Of a stretch of 64,000 nucleotides of DNA, positions 45,641 to 53,399 are shown one piece after another. This DNA comes from Bog-756 sp963835465 (lineage in GTDB: Bacteria > Actinomycetota > Acidimicrobiia > Acidimicrobiales > RAAP-2). A program made the position numbers and the translations under genes. The stretch covers positions 310,001-374,000 of the forward strand of contig CAWIFR010000005.1 in NCBI GenBank assembly GCA_963835465.1, in the 5' to 3' direction. Numbering within the stretch: the stretch's first letter is position 1; each line of letters starts with the position of its first letter. The notes under the pieces are model-generated. The model was not told the origin of the DNA. It saw only the letters and a list, made by a program, of their open reading frames with translations, and did not search any database.

Positions 45641-46420
45641 ATGGCCGAGCGACAACCACGACGAACCAAAGAGGACCTTCGCTCCCTCTTGCTCGACGCC
45701 GCCCAGACCATCCTCCGCGAGGAGGGCCTCGGGGTCGGCACCGACGGGCTGACCTTCAAGCGCGTCTTCGACCGGGTGGAGCAGGACACCGGGCTCCGAC
45801 TCACCAACGCCTCCGTCATCCGGCGGGTGTGGGAGAACCAGGCCGAATACCAAACCGACGTCCTCCTCGACATCCTCAGTGCCGACGACAACACCGAGGA
45901 GTTCAACACCACGTTCGGGGAGGTCGTCCCGCTCCTGGCCGAGCTCGACCTGTCCACGCCGGACAAGCGGTGGGAGGGGCTGCGGGAGATGTGCCGGGTC
46001 GGAGGTGCGGCCAACATCCACGCCCTCCGCTCCTCCAACACCTGGTCCCTGTGGATCGGGATCTGGGCGCTGGCCACCGCCGGGGAGACCAACGCGCACA
46101 AGCGCAGGATCCAGTCGGCACTGTTGGAGGGCTACGAGTCGGTTGCCCAGACCTATCTGCAGACCTACGCCGCTCTGGCCGAGTTCCTCGGGGTGCGCCT
46201 GCGAGAAGGGCTCACCATGCGGCAGTTGACCGTATCGGTGGGGGCGCTGGCCGAAGGTTGCGCCCTCCGCAACCGGGTCGACTCGGACATGGACGGGATC
46301 ATGCTCCCGACCGGGCCCGGGGGAGCCCTGCAGGAGTGGACACTCTTCGGCTTGGGGCTGGAGGCCCTGACCATGCGGTACCTCGAGATCGACCCCGACT
46401 GGGAGCCCCCACCGGCCTGA
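45641..46420 (+). CDS. TetR-like transcriptional regulator (paralog 2)
   Basis: A 259-residue regulator with an intact frame, clearly homologous to the one at 2407 across the full length. Shared parts: RRTKEDLRSLLLDAAQTILR, LTFKRVFDRVEQDTGLRLTN, SVIRRVWENQAEYQTDVLLD and the C-terminal LQEWTLFGLGLEALTMRYLE. ATG 45641 gives the best alignment of starts. It is isolated from other genes: tRNA-Gly and the integrated element to the left, dcd to the right. Autoregulation through the palindrome is likely. It may have been acquired or duplicated with a DNA segment framed by tRNA 5'-end copies (see 46453). Confidence 0.75.
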   Translation: MAERQPRRTKEDLRSLLLDAAQTILREEGLGVGTDGLTFKRVFDRVEQDTGLRLTNASVIRRVWENQAEYQTDVLLDILSADDNTEEFNTTFGEVVPLLAELDLSTPDKRWEGLREMCRVGGAANIHALRSSNTWSLWIGIWALATAGETNAHKRRIQSALLEGYESVAQTYLQTYAALAEFLGVRLREGLTMRQLTVSVGALAEGCALRNRVDSDMDGIMLPTGPGGALQEWTLFGLGLEALTMRYLEIDPDWEPPPA

Positions 46421-46452
46421 CCGCGCACCGGGTGCGCCCATCCTCCCCGGAG

Positions 46453-46466
46453 CGAACTACGCCCGC
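46453..46466. repeat. 14-bp copy of the tRNA-Gly 5' end
   Basis: GAACTACGCCCGCG at 46453-46466 is identical to 45338-45351, the start of tRNA-Gly (minus strand) and one base beyond it. The two copies frame the TetR-like gene and its promoter (45352-46452). It lies 31 bp upstream of dcd. It looks like a scar of an insertion or deletion at the tRNA 5' end. Confidence 0.6.
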
Positions 46467-46497
46467 GGTGCGTGCGCCCCACTATCGTCTGTCCGGC

Positions 46498-47061
46498 ATG
46501 GTTCTCTCTGACCGCTCCATACGCGAGGCGCTCGCCGCCGGCCACATCAAGATCGACCCCTTCGACGAGGCCTGTATCCAGCCCTCCTCGGTCGACCTCC
46601 ACGTGGACCAGTACTTCCGCCTGTTCCGCAATCACACCAGTCGGGTGATCGACGTCCGCGAGGACCAGGAGGACCTCACCGAGCTGGTCGACGTCGGCGA
46701 GGAGCCGCTCATCCTCCACCCGGGCGAGTTCGTGCTCGGCTCCACCACCGAGAAGGTCACCCTGCCCGACGATCTGGTCGCCCGGCTGGAGGGCAAGTCC
46801 TCGCTGGGCCGACTGGGCCTCCTGATCCACTCGACGGCGGGCTTCGTGGACGCGGGCTGGGACGGCCACCTCACGCTCGAGCTCTCCAACGTGGCCAACC
46901 TGCCCATCACCGTCTACCCCGGCATGAAGATCGGCCAGATCAGCTTCCTGCAGATGACCACCCCGGCCGACCATCCCTACGGCTCCGACGGACTGAAGTC
47001 GAAGTACCAGGGTCAGTGGGGCCCCACCCCCAGCCGCTACGCCGACAACTTCCGCTCGTGA
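46498..47061 (+). CDS. dcd: dCTP deaminase (probably dUMP-forming)
   Basis: A 187-residue trimeric dCTP deaminase/dUTPase family protein with an intact frame. It has MVLSDRSIREALAAGHIKID, the signature GKSSLGRLGLLIHSTAGFVD and the C-terminal LKSKYQGQWGPTPSR. The HSTAGFVDAGW pattern matches the actinobacterial bifunctional type, which turns dCTP into dUMP in one step and feeds dTMP synthesis. A single promoter region precedes it, with the 14-bp tRNA fragment 31 bp upstream. Confidence 0.93.
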   Translation: MVLSDRSIREALAAGHIKIDPFDEACIQPSSVDLHVDQYFRLFRNHTSRVIDVREDQEDLTELVDVGEEPLILHPGEFVLGSTTEKVTLPDDLVARLEGKSSLGRLGLLIHSTAGFVDAGWDGHLTLELSNVANLPITVYPGMKIGQISFLQMTTPADHPYGSDGLKSKYQGQWGPTPSRYADNFRS

Positions 47062-47117
47062 GGTGGGTTCCGCTCGCGACGTGGGTACAGCCGGATGCGG
47101 CGCCCCCGCTGGCCTTT

Positions 47118-47133
47118 GTTACTCTTGAGTAAC
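47118..47133. promoter_or_regulatory. Palindromic operator upstream of the EtfD-like gene
   Basis: GTTACTC-TT-GAGTAAC is a perfect 7-2-7 inverted repeat. It ends 17 bp before the GTG start at 47151 and lies just upstream of the AGGAGG ribosome site (47140-47145). A TetR-type repressor, for example an acyl-CoA-responsive one, would block the promoter here. The regulator is not identified in this window. Confidence 0.6.
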
Positions 47134-47150
47134 CAACTAGGAGGATCGCA

Positions 47151-49205
47151 GTGCCCCTCAGACTCGCCCTAGGGCTCGGAATCACCGCGGTGATGTTCGC
47201 CATCGCCGGTCGTCGGTTCTTCTGGCTCTACCAGCTGATCTCGGCCGGGGAGCCGGCCGTGCCGTCTCGTTTCAAGGACGTGCCCAAGCGGATCAAGGCG
47301 GAGCTGGTCGAGGTGGGCGGCCAGAAGAAGCTGCTGCAGTGGACCGTGCCCGGCGTGGCCCACGCCTTCACCTTCTGGGGATTCACCATCCTCTTCCTCA
47401 CCATCATCGAGGCGTTCGGCTGCCTCTTCCAGCGCGACTTCCACATCCCCCTGATCGGGCAAACCGCGGTGATCGGCTTCCTCGAGGACTTCTTCGCCGT
47501 GGCCGTGATCGTGTCCCTGCTGGTGTTCGTGGCCATCCGGGTCAAGCACTCGCCGAAGCGGGAGAACCGGCGGTCCCGCTTCTTCGGCTCGCACACCGGG
47601 GCCGCGTGGCTGGTCCTGCTCATGATCTTCGGGGTCATCGCCTCGTTGCTGCTCTACCGGGCCGCCCAGGTCAACACGGGCAACTTCCCCTACGGGTGGT
47701 GGGCGTTCGCGTCGCACGGCCTGGCCAATGTCCTGAAGCCACTGGGCGAGGGCGTGAACAGCGTGATCGAGACGGTGGCCCTGCTGGCCAACATCGCCAT
47801 CATCACCGGCTTCCTGGTCTTCGTCTCCTACTCGAAGCACCTCCACATCTTCATGGCCCCGATCAACGTGGCCACCTCACGTCGACCCCGGGCCCTCGGC
47901 GCCCTGGCCTCCACCCCGGATATGTCCATGGAGGACGTGGGCGAGGAGGACGAGGTGGTCTTCGGGGCCGGCCGCATCGAGGACTTCTCCTGGAAGCAGC
48001 TGCTCGACATGGCCACCTGCACCGAGTGCGGGCGATGCCAGTCCCAGTGCCCGGCCTGGAACACGGGCAAGCCGCTCTCTCCCAAGCTGCTCATCATGGA
48101 CCTGCGGGACAACCTCTTCGCGTCGGCCGACCGCGTCATGGCCAAGAACCGGGCGGCCGGGGTCGAGGTGGAGAACCTGGTCCCGTCGGTCATCGATCCC
48201 GACGTGCTGTGGTCCTGCACCACCTGCGGCGCCTGCGTCGAACAGTGCCCGGTGGACATCGAGCACATCGACACCATCATCGACATGCGTCGCTACCAGG
48301 TGCTGATGGAGTCCGAGTTCCCCACCGAGGCCGGGCTCATGCTCCGCAACGTGGAGAACCAGGGCGACCCCTGGGGCCTCGGCTCGACCAAGCGCACCGA
48401 GTGGATCAACGGCCTGGACTTCGAGGTCCCGGTGATCACCGGGACCATCCCCGATGACGTCGAGTACCTGTACTGGGTGGGCTGTGCCGGCGCCTTGGAC
48501 GAGCGGGCCCGCAAGGGGGCCCAGGCCACCGCCCGCATGCTCCACCGGGCCGGGGTGACCTTCGGCATCCTCGGTCCCAAGGAGTCCTGCACCGGGGACC
48601 CGGTGCGGCGTCTGGGCAACGAGTACCTGTATCAGGAGCAGGCCCGGATGAACATCGAGACCATGGAGAGCGCCGGGGTCAAGAAGGTCATCGCCACCTG
48701 CCCGCACTGCTTCAACTCCCTGGCCAACGAGTACCCGTCCCTCGGCGGCAACTTCGAGGTGATCCACCACAGCCAGCTCCTCGATCACCTGGTGCAGGCG
48801 GGCAAGCTCACCCCGGGTGGAGGCTACAAGGGCACCGTCACCTATCACGACCCCTGCTACCTCGGCCGCCACAACCGGGTGTTCGACGAGCCTCGGTCGG
48901 TGATCGACGCCATCCCCGGCGCCAACCAGGTGGAGATGAGGCGGTGCCGGGAGAAGGGCTTCTGCTGCGGAGCCGGGGGCGCCCGCATGTGGCTGGAGGA
49001 GAACATCGGGAAGCGGGTCAACATGGAGCGGACCGAGGAGGCCCTCGGCACCGGGGCCGACGTGGTGTCGACGGCCTGTCCCTACTGCATGATCATGTTG
49101 GACGACGCGGTGCGGGCCAACGCCAAGGAGGACGACGTGCGTGTCCTCGACCTCTCCCAGCTCCTCGAGGAGTCGATGGCCGAGCCGGTGCCTCCTCAGT
49201 CGTAG
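47151..49205 (+). CDS. EtfD-like membrane iron-sulfur reductase (heterodisulfide reductase-type)
   Basis: A 684-residue protein with an intact frame. Order: an N-terminal membrane domain with about six spans (ITAVMFAIAGRRFFWLYQLI, FTFWGFTILFLTIIEAFGCL, FAVAVIVSLLVFVAIRVK), a 2x[4Fe-4S] domain with CTECGRCQSQCP and CTTCGACVEQCP, and two CCG domains (SCTGDPVRR with CPHCFN; DPCYLGRH with CCGAGGARMW, ending CPYCMIM). This is the architecture of mycobacterial EtfD, which passes electrons from acyl-CoA dehydrogenases via EtfBA to menaquinone. It should link fatty-acid oxidation to respiration here. A palindromic operator sits in front of it, which fits control by fatty-acid status. Confidence 0.85.
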   Translation: MPLRLALGLGITAVMFAIAGRRFFWLYQLISAGEPAVPSRFKDVPKRIKAELVEVGGQKKLLQWTVPGVAHAFTFWGFTILFLTIIEAFGCLFQRDFHIPLIGQTAVIGFLEDFFAVAVIVSLLVFVAIRVKHSPKRENRRSRFFGSHTGAAWLVLLMIFGVIASLLLYRAAQVNTGNFPYGWWAFASHGLANVLKPLGEGVNSVIETVALLANIAIITGFLVFVSYSKHLHIFMAPINVATSRRPRALGALASTPDMSMEDVGEEDEVVFGAGRIEDFSWKQLLDMATCTECGRCQSQCPAWNTGKPLSPKLLIMDLRDNLFASADRVMAKNRAAGVEVENLVPSVIDPDVLWSCTTCGACVEQCPVDIEHIDTIIDMRRYQVLMESEFPTEAGLMLRNVENQGDPWGLGSTKRTEWINGLDFEVPVITGTIPDDVEYLYWVGCAGALDERARKGAQATARMLHRAGVTFGILGPKESCTGDPVRRLGNEYLYQEQARMNIETMESAGVKKVIATCPHCFNSLANEYPSLGGNFEVIHHSQLLDHLVQAGKLTPGGGYKGTVTYHDPCYLGRHNRVFDEPRSVIDAIPGANQVEMRRCREKGFCCGAGGARMWLEENIGKRVNMERTEEALGTGADVVSTACPYCMIMLDDAVRANAKEDDVRVLDLSQLLEESMAEPVPPQS

Positions 49206-49618
49206 GCCAGGGCGTCCGCTTCGCGTAGGCGGTTGGCCAGGGCGGCCAGCATCTTGCGGGCGATGGTGGGCACCGAGTCCAGCAGTCCGTTGAACTGGCG
49301 TTGGGACAGGACCAGCACGTCCAGCTCCGTCTCGGACTCGACCGATGCCGATCGGGGCCTGCGGTCCAACAGGGCCAGCTCGCCGAAGTGGTCGTTGGGT
49401 CCGAGCGTGGCCACCTTCTTCCCGCTGCGGGTGACCGCCGCGGTGCCGCTCACGATGATGAAGAACTCCGTGCCGATGCGCCCCTCTTCCACCAGCACTT
49501 TTCCCGGAGGGACGGTGAGCTCGTCGAGCGAGCTTCGGATCTTCTTGAGTTCGGACGCGGTGCAGTTGGAGAAGAGCCAGATGGACCGGAGGTCCAGCGT
49601 CTTGGGGCTTGGGGACAT
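49196..49618 (-). CDS. Cyclic nucleotide-binding domain protein
   Basis: A 140-residue stand-alone cNMP-binding domain (CAP-ED fold) with no DNA-binding or kinase part. It has VPPGKVLVEEGRIGTEFFII, the phosphate-binding cassette GELALLDRRPRSASV (with the RS pair typical of cAMP/cGMP binding), and the closing helices FNGLLDSVPTIARKMLAALA. It may sense cAMP or bind a partner. The 3' ends of this gene and the EtfD-like gene overlap by 10 bases (convergent). Confidence 0.88.
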   Translation of the reverse strand: MSPSPKTLDLRSIWLFSNCTASELKKIRSSLDELTVPPGKVLVEEGRIGTEFFIIVSGTAAVTRSGKKVATLGPNDHFGELALLDRRPRSASVESETELDVLVLSQRQFNGLLDSVPTIARKMLAALANRLREADALAYD

Positions 49619-49750
49619 GTCCTCGAGGCTAGCTCTCGGGGGTTCCTGACGCGGGCGGTCCCCGACCGACGCCGGCCACCCGCTGGTACGCTCTCGCCCC
49701 GTCCGGGGAATCCACACCGCCTTCGGACCCGACGGACCCCAGGAGGACCC

Positions 49751-50345
49751 GTGCCCATGATCGCTCCTGCATCGGACCACTCCGACGCCCCGTCCGACCG
49801 ACCGGTCCGTGACGACCGACCGGTCACCGCCCACCGGGGCGGCACCGTCAACGTGGACCCCCGGCGGGCCGCGCCAGGTGATGGTGACCGTGGGCCTGGT
49901 GGCTGTGGCCGTCACCGGGCTGGTCCTGTTGATCGCCGGCATCCAGAACAACAGCCAGATCAACAGCCTGCGCAACGACGGTGTCCCGGTGACCGTCACC
50001 GTCGACAGCTGCCTGGGCCTGATGGGAGGCACCGGCCAGAACCCCGCCGGATTCTCCTGCACCGGCTCCTACGTCCTCGGCGGCACTCAGTACCGCCAGT
50101 CGATTCCCGGGACCGCCTTCCACGCGCCGGGCAGCAGCTTCCAGGGGATCGCCGTCCCGAGCGACCCGAAGCTGCTCACGACGCCGTACCAGCTGGCGCG
50201 ACAGCACGCCTCCTGGACCGCCTTCATCATCCCGGGACTGCTCTTTGGCTTCGTGGTGGCGGTGGTGCTCGTGATGCTCCTGCGCCGCCCGCGCCGACCC
50301 TCGGCTCCGGCTGCCGATGGGACCGTGGCCACAGAGCCGAGGTAG
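49751..50345 (+). CDS. Membrane protein, DUF3592-like (one possible frameshift)
   Basis: A protein of about 197 residues with two membrane spans: VMVTVGLVAVAVTGLVLLIA and FIIPGLLFGFVVAVVLVML. Between them is an extracytosolic beta domain with two Cys (SCLGLMGG and FSCTGSYVLGG) and a surface VGTQYRQSIPGTAF, as in DUF3592 proteins. The GTG at 49751 follows an AGGAGG ribosome site; a single extra C near 49863 is needed to join it to the main frame. If there is no indel, the gene starts at ATG 49809. Function unknown. Confidence 0.6.
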
Positions 50346-50353
50346 CCTGCCGC

Positions 50354-51034
50354 ATGACCCGCAGCGATCCCGATGCCGCCGGCGACGACCAGTCCGACAC
50401 CGGCCGGTGGCAGCGGTTCACGCTGGCGATCAGCAATTTCGCCCTGAAGCCGGCGGTGGTGGCCGAGAACGCCACGGGCAACGAGAAGCCGGCCGCGGAC
50501 GAGCCCACCACGGTGCCCGAGCTCGAGGCGGCCATCAAACGGGCCAACGACAAGGAGCGCCTGATCGGCCTGCTGGCCGCCCCTATCGCCGCGGCCATCG
50601 TGTTCCTCGTCATGTCGACCCTGGTCCACAACGACCCGAGCGCGCTGCTCAGCAACGGCCTGGCCAATCCGCGGCACGTGAACCCCAATCTCTACACCGA
50701 GCTCGGCCTGGTGACCCTGGCGCTGGCCCTGGTCATGCTGGCCGGCGCGTGGTTCCGCAAGCGCCTCATCATCGGTATCGCGTCGGCGCTGTACGGGCTC
50801 TCGTTCTTCAACCTGCACTACTGGGGCTTCGGCGTGCCCTACATCCTCATCGGCTCGTGGTACCTGGTGCGCGCCTACCGGCTCTCGCAGAAGCTCAAGC
50901 TGGCCAAGCAGGGTGACGTCACGCCCGGCTCGGCCGGGACAGCAGCGCCGCCGAGCAAGCGCTACACGCCCCCGGCGGCGCCGAACCGCCGGATGCCCAA
51001 GTCCAAGCCGGCCAAGGGCACCGAAGCAGGCTGA
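50354..51034 (+). CDS. Conserved integral membrane protein
   Basis: A 226-residue membrane protein with an intact frame. It has a long acidic cytosolic N-terminus with a charged helix (VPELEAAIKRANDKERLIG), then three to four spans (LLAAPIAAAIVFLVMSTLVH, LGLVTLALALVMLAGAWF, LIIGIASALYGLSFFN and YILIGSWYLVRAYRLSQ), and a basic Pro-rich tail (RMPKSKPAKG). It starts 8 bp after the preceding membrane gene, suggesting co-transcription. Actinobacterial homologs exist under generic names; I cannot assign a function. Confidence 0.8.
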   Translation: MTRSDPDAAGDDQSDTGRWQRFTLAISNFALKPAVVAENATGNEKPAADEPTTVPELEAAIKRANDKERLIGLLAAPIAAAIVFLVMSTLVHNDPSALLSNGLANPRHVNPNLYTELGLVTLALALVMLAGAWFRKRLIIGIASALYGLSFFNLHYWGFGVPYILIGSWYLVRAYRLSQKLKLAKQGDVTPGSAGTAAPPSKRYTPPAAPNRRMPKSKPAKGTEAG

Positions 51035-51344
51035 GCCGGTCATCGTCGGCCCGGGGCGGCGTTCGCCGACCGGGCTGCGGCCGGCAGCGGGGTTGCCCGC
51101 TCGCGGCCGTCCGTACCGCGGTCCCGAAGGTGATGCCACGCGCTCACCGAGGCCCGTTTGACCGCTTGTACTGGACCGTTGGATCAGTTCACATGCTGGT
51201 AACACGGCAGTGACAGTGCGGAAATCCCCACCAAGCATTGTTTGCGGCGGCAAGGCGAAACTGCCCGCCTCGCCCTTGACGGCCCCGTGTCGGTTGGCAC
51301 TCGGCCCTTGAGAAGCAGTTACCGAAGAGAGGAGCACCTAAACC
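51035..51344. other. Regulatory intergenic region upstream of amt
   Basis: This 310-bp region holds no gene. It carries a GlnR-like box at 51188-51225 and a purine-rich ribosome site (GAGAGGAGCAC, 51326-51336) in front of the GTG at 51345. Confidence 0.5.
51188..51225 (+). promoter_or_regulatory. GlnR-like box upstream of amt
   Basis: Four pentamers with 6-base spacers: TTCAC (51188-51192), GTAAC (51199-51203), GTGAC (51210-51214) and GAAAT (51221-51225), an exact 11-bp period. The actinobacterial GlnR box is GTnAC-n6-GaAAc-n6-GTnAC-n6-GAAAc. The spacing is exact; half-site matches are partial. With the amt-glnK pair downstream, nitrogen control by GlnR is the natural reading. Confidence 0.6.
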
Positions 51345-52901
51345 GTGCTAGCCGCAGCAGTGTCATACGTTCCCTATCCCAGTTGGCTGAATCCCGGCGA
51401 CAACACGTGGCAGATGACTGCCGCCACGTTCGTCGGCCTGATGAGCCTCCCGGGCTTGGCGGTCCTGTATGCGTCGCTGGTCCCGAAGAAGTGGGCCGTC
51501 AACGTATTGGGGATGATGTTCGCCGGGTTCTCGTTGGTGATGATCTGTTGGTTCGTCTACGAGTACAAGCTTGGATTCGGAGCCAACTCCATCGGGGGTG
51601 GTGTCAAGGACGGAATCCAGACCCAATTGGGCACGGGGAAGGGGTTGAGCTACTTCTTCCACAACTTCTGGGGCAAGCCCGGGCCGATACTCAGTCCACA
51701 GGGTGAACAAGGCCAAGCGGTGTCCGCGGCGAACACCGCAGTGCCGTTCCACTTCCCGACCTCCACGCTGGCCTACTTCCAGCTGGTGTTCGCGGCCATC
51801 ACCCCGCTCCTCTTTCTCGGCAGCGTCCTCGGACGGATCAAGTTCAGCGCCTGGTGCCTGCTGGTGCCGCTGTGGTCGACCTTCGTGTACTCGATCGACG
51901 CCTTCCTGCTGTGGGGCGGCGGCTACTTCGCCCAGGAGGGTGCGCTCGACTACTCGGGTGGGTACGTGATCCACATGTCCGCCGGTGTCTCCGGCTTCGT
52001 GGCCGCCTGGGTGCTCGGGCCCAGACTGCTACGGGACCGGCAGCACTTCCTGCCCAACAACCTGGTGATGGCCGCGGTCGGTGCCGGCATCCTGTGGCTG
52101 GGCTGGAACGGCTTCAACGGTGGTGACCCGTACTACGCGGGCTCCGATGCCGCGGCGGCCATCGTCAACACCAACCTGGCCACCGCCGCCGGTCTGCTGA
52201 CCTGGGTGGCCATGGACGCCTGGCTGTCGAAGGAGAAGAAGCCCACCTTCCTGGGTGCGGTCAACGGCATGATCTGCGGCCTGGTGGGAATCACCCCCTG
52301 TGCCGGTTGGGTCAACGGGCAGGGTGCCATCTACATCGGCATCATCTGCTGCGTGATCGTCTGGGTGGCCTGGAACTTCCTCTCCAAGGTCCGCCCGTTC
52401 TCCAAGGTGGACGACGCCCTCGGTGTCATCTACACCCACGGCATCGCCGGCTTCTTCGGTGGCCTGCTGCTCGGCATCTTCGGAGACCCGAACAACTACT
52501 CGATCGGCTGCGGACACCTGGACGCTTCCAATCAGGTGATCGCCACGACCGCCTCCCAGTACGCCACGGCGAAGGGCAGCTGTGTCCCCTTCGGCGTGAA
52601 CGGCCTCATCTACACCGGCTCGGCCCACCAGCTGTGGGAGCAGTTCCGGGCCGCCGTCTGGGTCATCCTGTGGTCGGCCGTCGTGACGTTCATCCTGATG
52701 AACCTCATCAAGCTGGTGCTGCGAGGCGTCCGGTACAAGGACGAGATCCTGGAGGTCGGCGATCTGGCCATCCACGGCGAGGAGGCTTTCCCCGAGGACT
52801 CCTTCGCCTCCCGGGTGGGGATCTCGATTCCCGGCGAGCGCTTCGAGAACGAGCCCACGCCGCCTGACGACCCCGTACCATCCGCCGGATCAGGCAGCTA
52901 G
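51345..52901 (+). CDS. amt: Ammonium transporter
   Basis: A 518-residue Amt/MEP/Rh channel with an intact frame. Conserved parts: MSLPGLAVLYASLVPKKWAV (helix 1), VIHMSAGVSGFVAAWVLGPR (first twin-His with the Asp before it), GWNGFNGG, TPCAGWVNG and YTHGIAGFFGGLL (second twin-His). The C-tail keeps GVRYKDEILEVGDLAIHGEE. It is longer than E. coli AmtB, chiefly by a loop with SYFFHNFWGKPGPILSPQGE. It carries NH4+/NH3 into the cell. The start is GTG at 51345. glnK follows 32 bp later, so both are co-expressed. Confidence 0.95.
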   Translation: MLAAAVSYVPYPSWLNPGDNTWQMTAATFVGLMSLPGLAVLYASLVPKKWAVNVLGMMFAGFSLVMICWFVYEYKLGFGANSIGGGVKDGIQTQLGTGKGLSYFFHNFWGKPGPILSPQGEQGQAVSAANTAVPFHFPTSTLAYFQLVFAAITPLLFLGSVLGRIKFSAWCLLVPLWSTFVYSIDAFLLWGGGYFAQEGALDYSGGYVIHMSAGVSGFVAAWVLGPRLLRDRQHFLPNNLVMAAVGAGILWLGWNGFNGGDPYYAGSDAAAAIVNTNLATAAGLLTWVAMDAWLSKEKKPTFLGAVNGMICGLVGITPCAGWVNGQGAIYIGIICCVIVWVAWNFLSKVRPFSKVDDALGVIYTHGIAGFFGGLLLGIFGDPNNYSIGCGHLDASNQVIATTASQYATAKGSCVPFGVNGLIYTGSAHQLWEQFRAAVWVILWSAVVTFILMNLIKLVLRGVRYKDEILEVGDLAIHGEEAFPEDSFASRVGISIPGERFENEPTPPDDPVPSAGSGS

Positions 52902-52933
52902 AACGACCACTACGCACTCAAGGAGGAATGCAC

Positions 52934-53272
52934 ATGAAACTCGTCGTAGCGGTTGTGAAGCCGTTCAAACTCGATGATGTCAAGGAGGCCCTGAAGTCGT
53001 TGGGTGTCCACGGCATGACGGTCTCGGAAGTCCAAGGCTTCGGTCGCCAACGTGGTCACACGGAGGTCTACCGGGGTGCGGAGTACGAGGTCGAGTTCGT
53101 ACCCAAGGTCCGACTGGAGATCCTGGTCGACGACAGCCAGGCCGAGCCGGTCGTCACAGCCATCGTCGACGCTGCCGGAACCGGCAAGATCGGCGACGGC
53201 AAGGTGTGGATCGTCGGCGTCGAGGAAGCCGTCCGGGTGCGCACCGGGGAGCGGGGTTCCGAAGCGCTCTGA
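52934..53272 (+). CDS. glnK: PII nitrogen regulatory protein
   Basis: A 112-residue PII protein with an intact frame. It has MKLVVAVVKPFKLDDVKEAL, GRQRGHTEVYRGAEYEVEF (T-loop with Tyr-51 of GAEYE as modification site), and TGKIGDGKVWIVGVEEAVRV (ATP-binding). ATG 52934 fits the AGGAGG at 52921-52926; ATG 52928 is too close to it. It should sense 2-oxoglutarate, ATP and ADP and block Amt. In actinobacteria this PII is adenylylated by GlnD; no glnD is in the window. Confidence 0.95.
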   Translation: MKLVVAVVKPFKLDDVKEALKSLGVHGMTVSEVQGFGRQRGHTEVYRGAEYEVEFVPKVRLEILVDDSQAEPVVTAIVDAAGTGKIGDGKVWIVGVEEAVRVRTGERGSEAL

Positions 53273-53326
53273 GCCCACCAGGGCGGCATCACGGTGTCGT
53301 TTGTGGGGACAGACGGACCCGAAGAG

Positions 53327-53362
53327 GACGGAGGGTCGGCTCGAGAGGGTCGGCCCTCCGTC
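53327..53362. terminator. Inverted repeat, probable terminator
   Basis: GACGGAGGG at 53327-53335 pairs with CCCTCCGTC at 53354-53362 across an 18-base loop that can pair partly as well. It sits between the convergent glnK and gpmA genes, so it can stop both transcripts. There is no T-run on the + strand, so it is a high-GC type. Confidence 0.6.
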
Positions 53363-53399
53363 TCGTTCCGGGGCCCGACCGGCGCGGCCCGAAGTGGGC

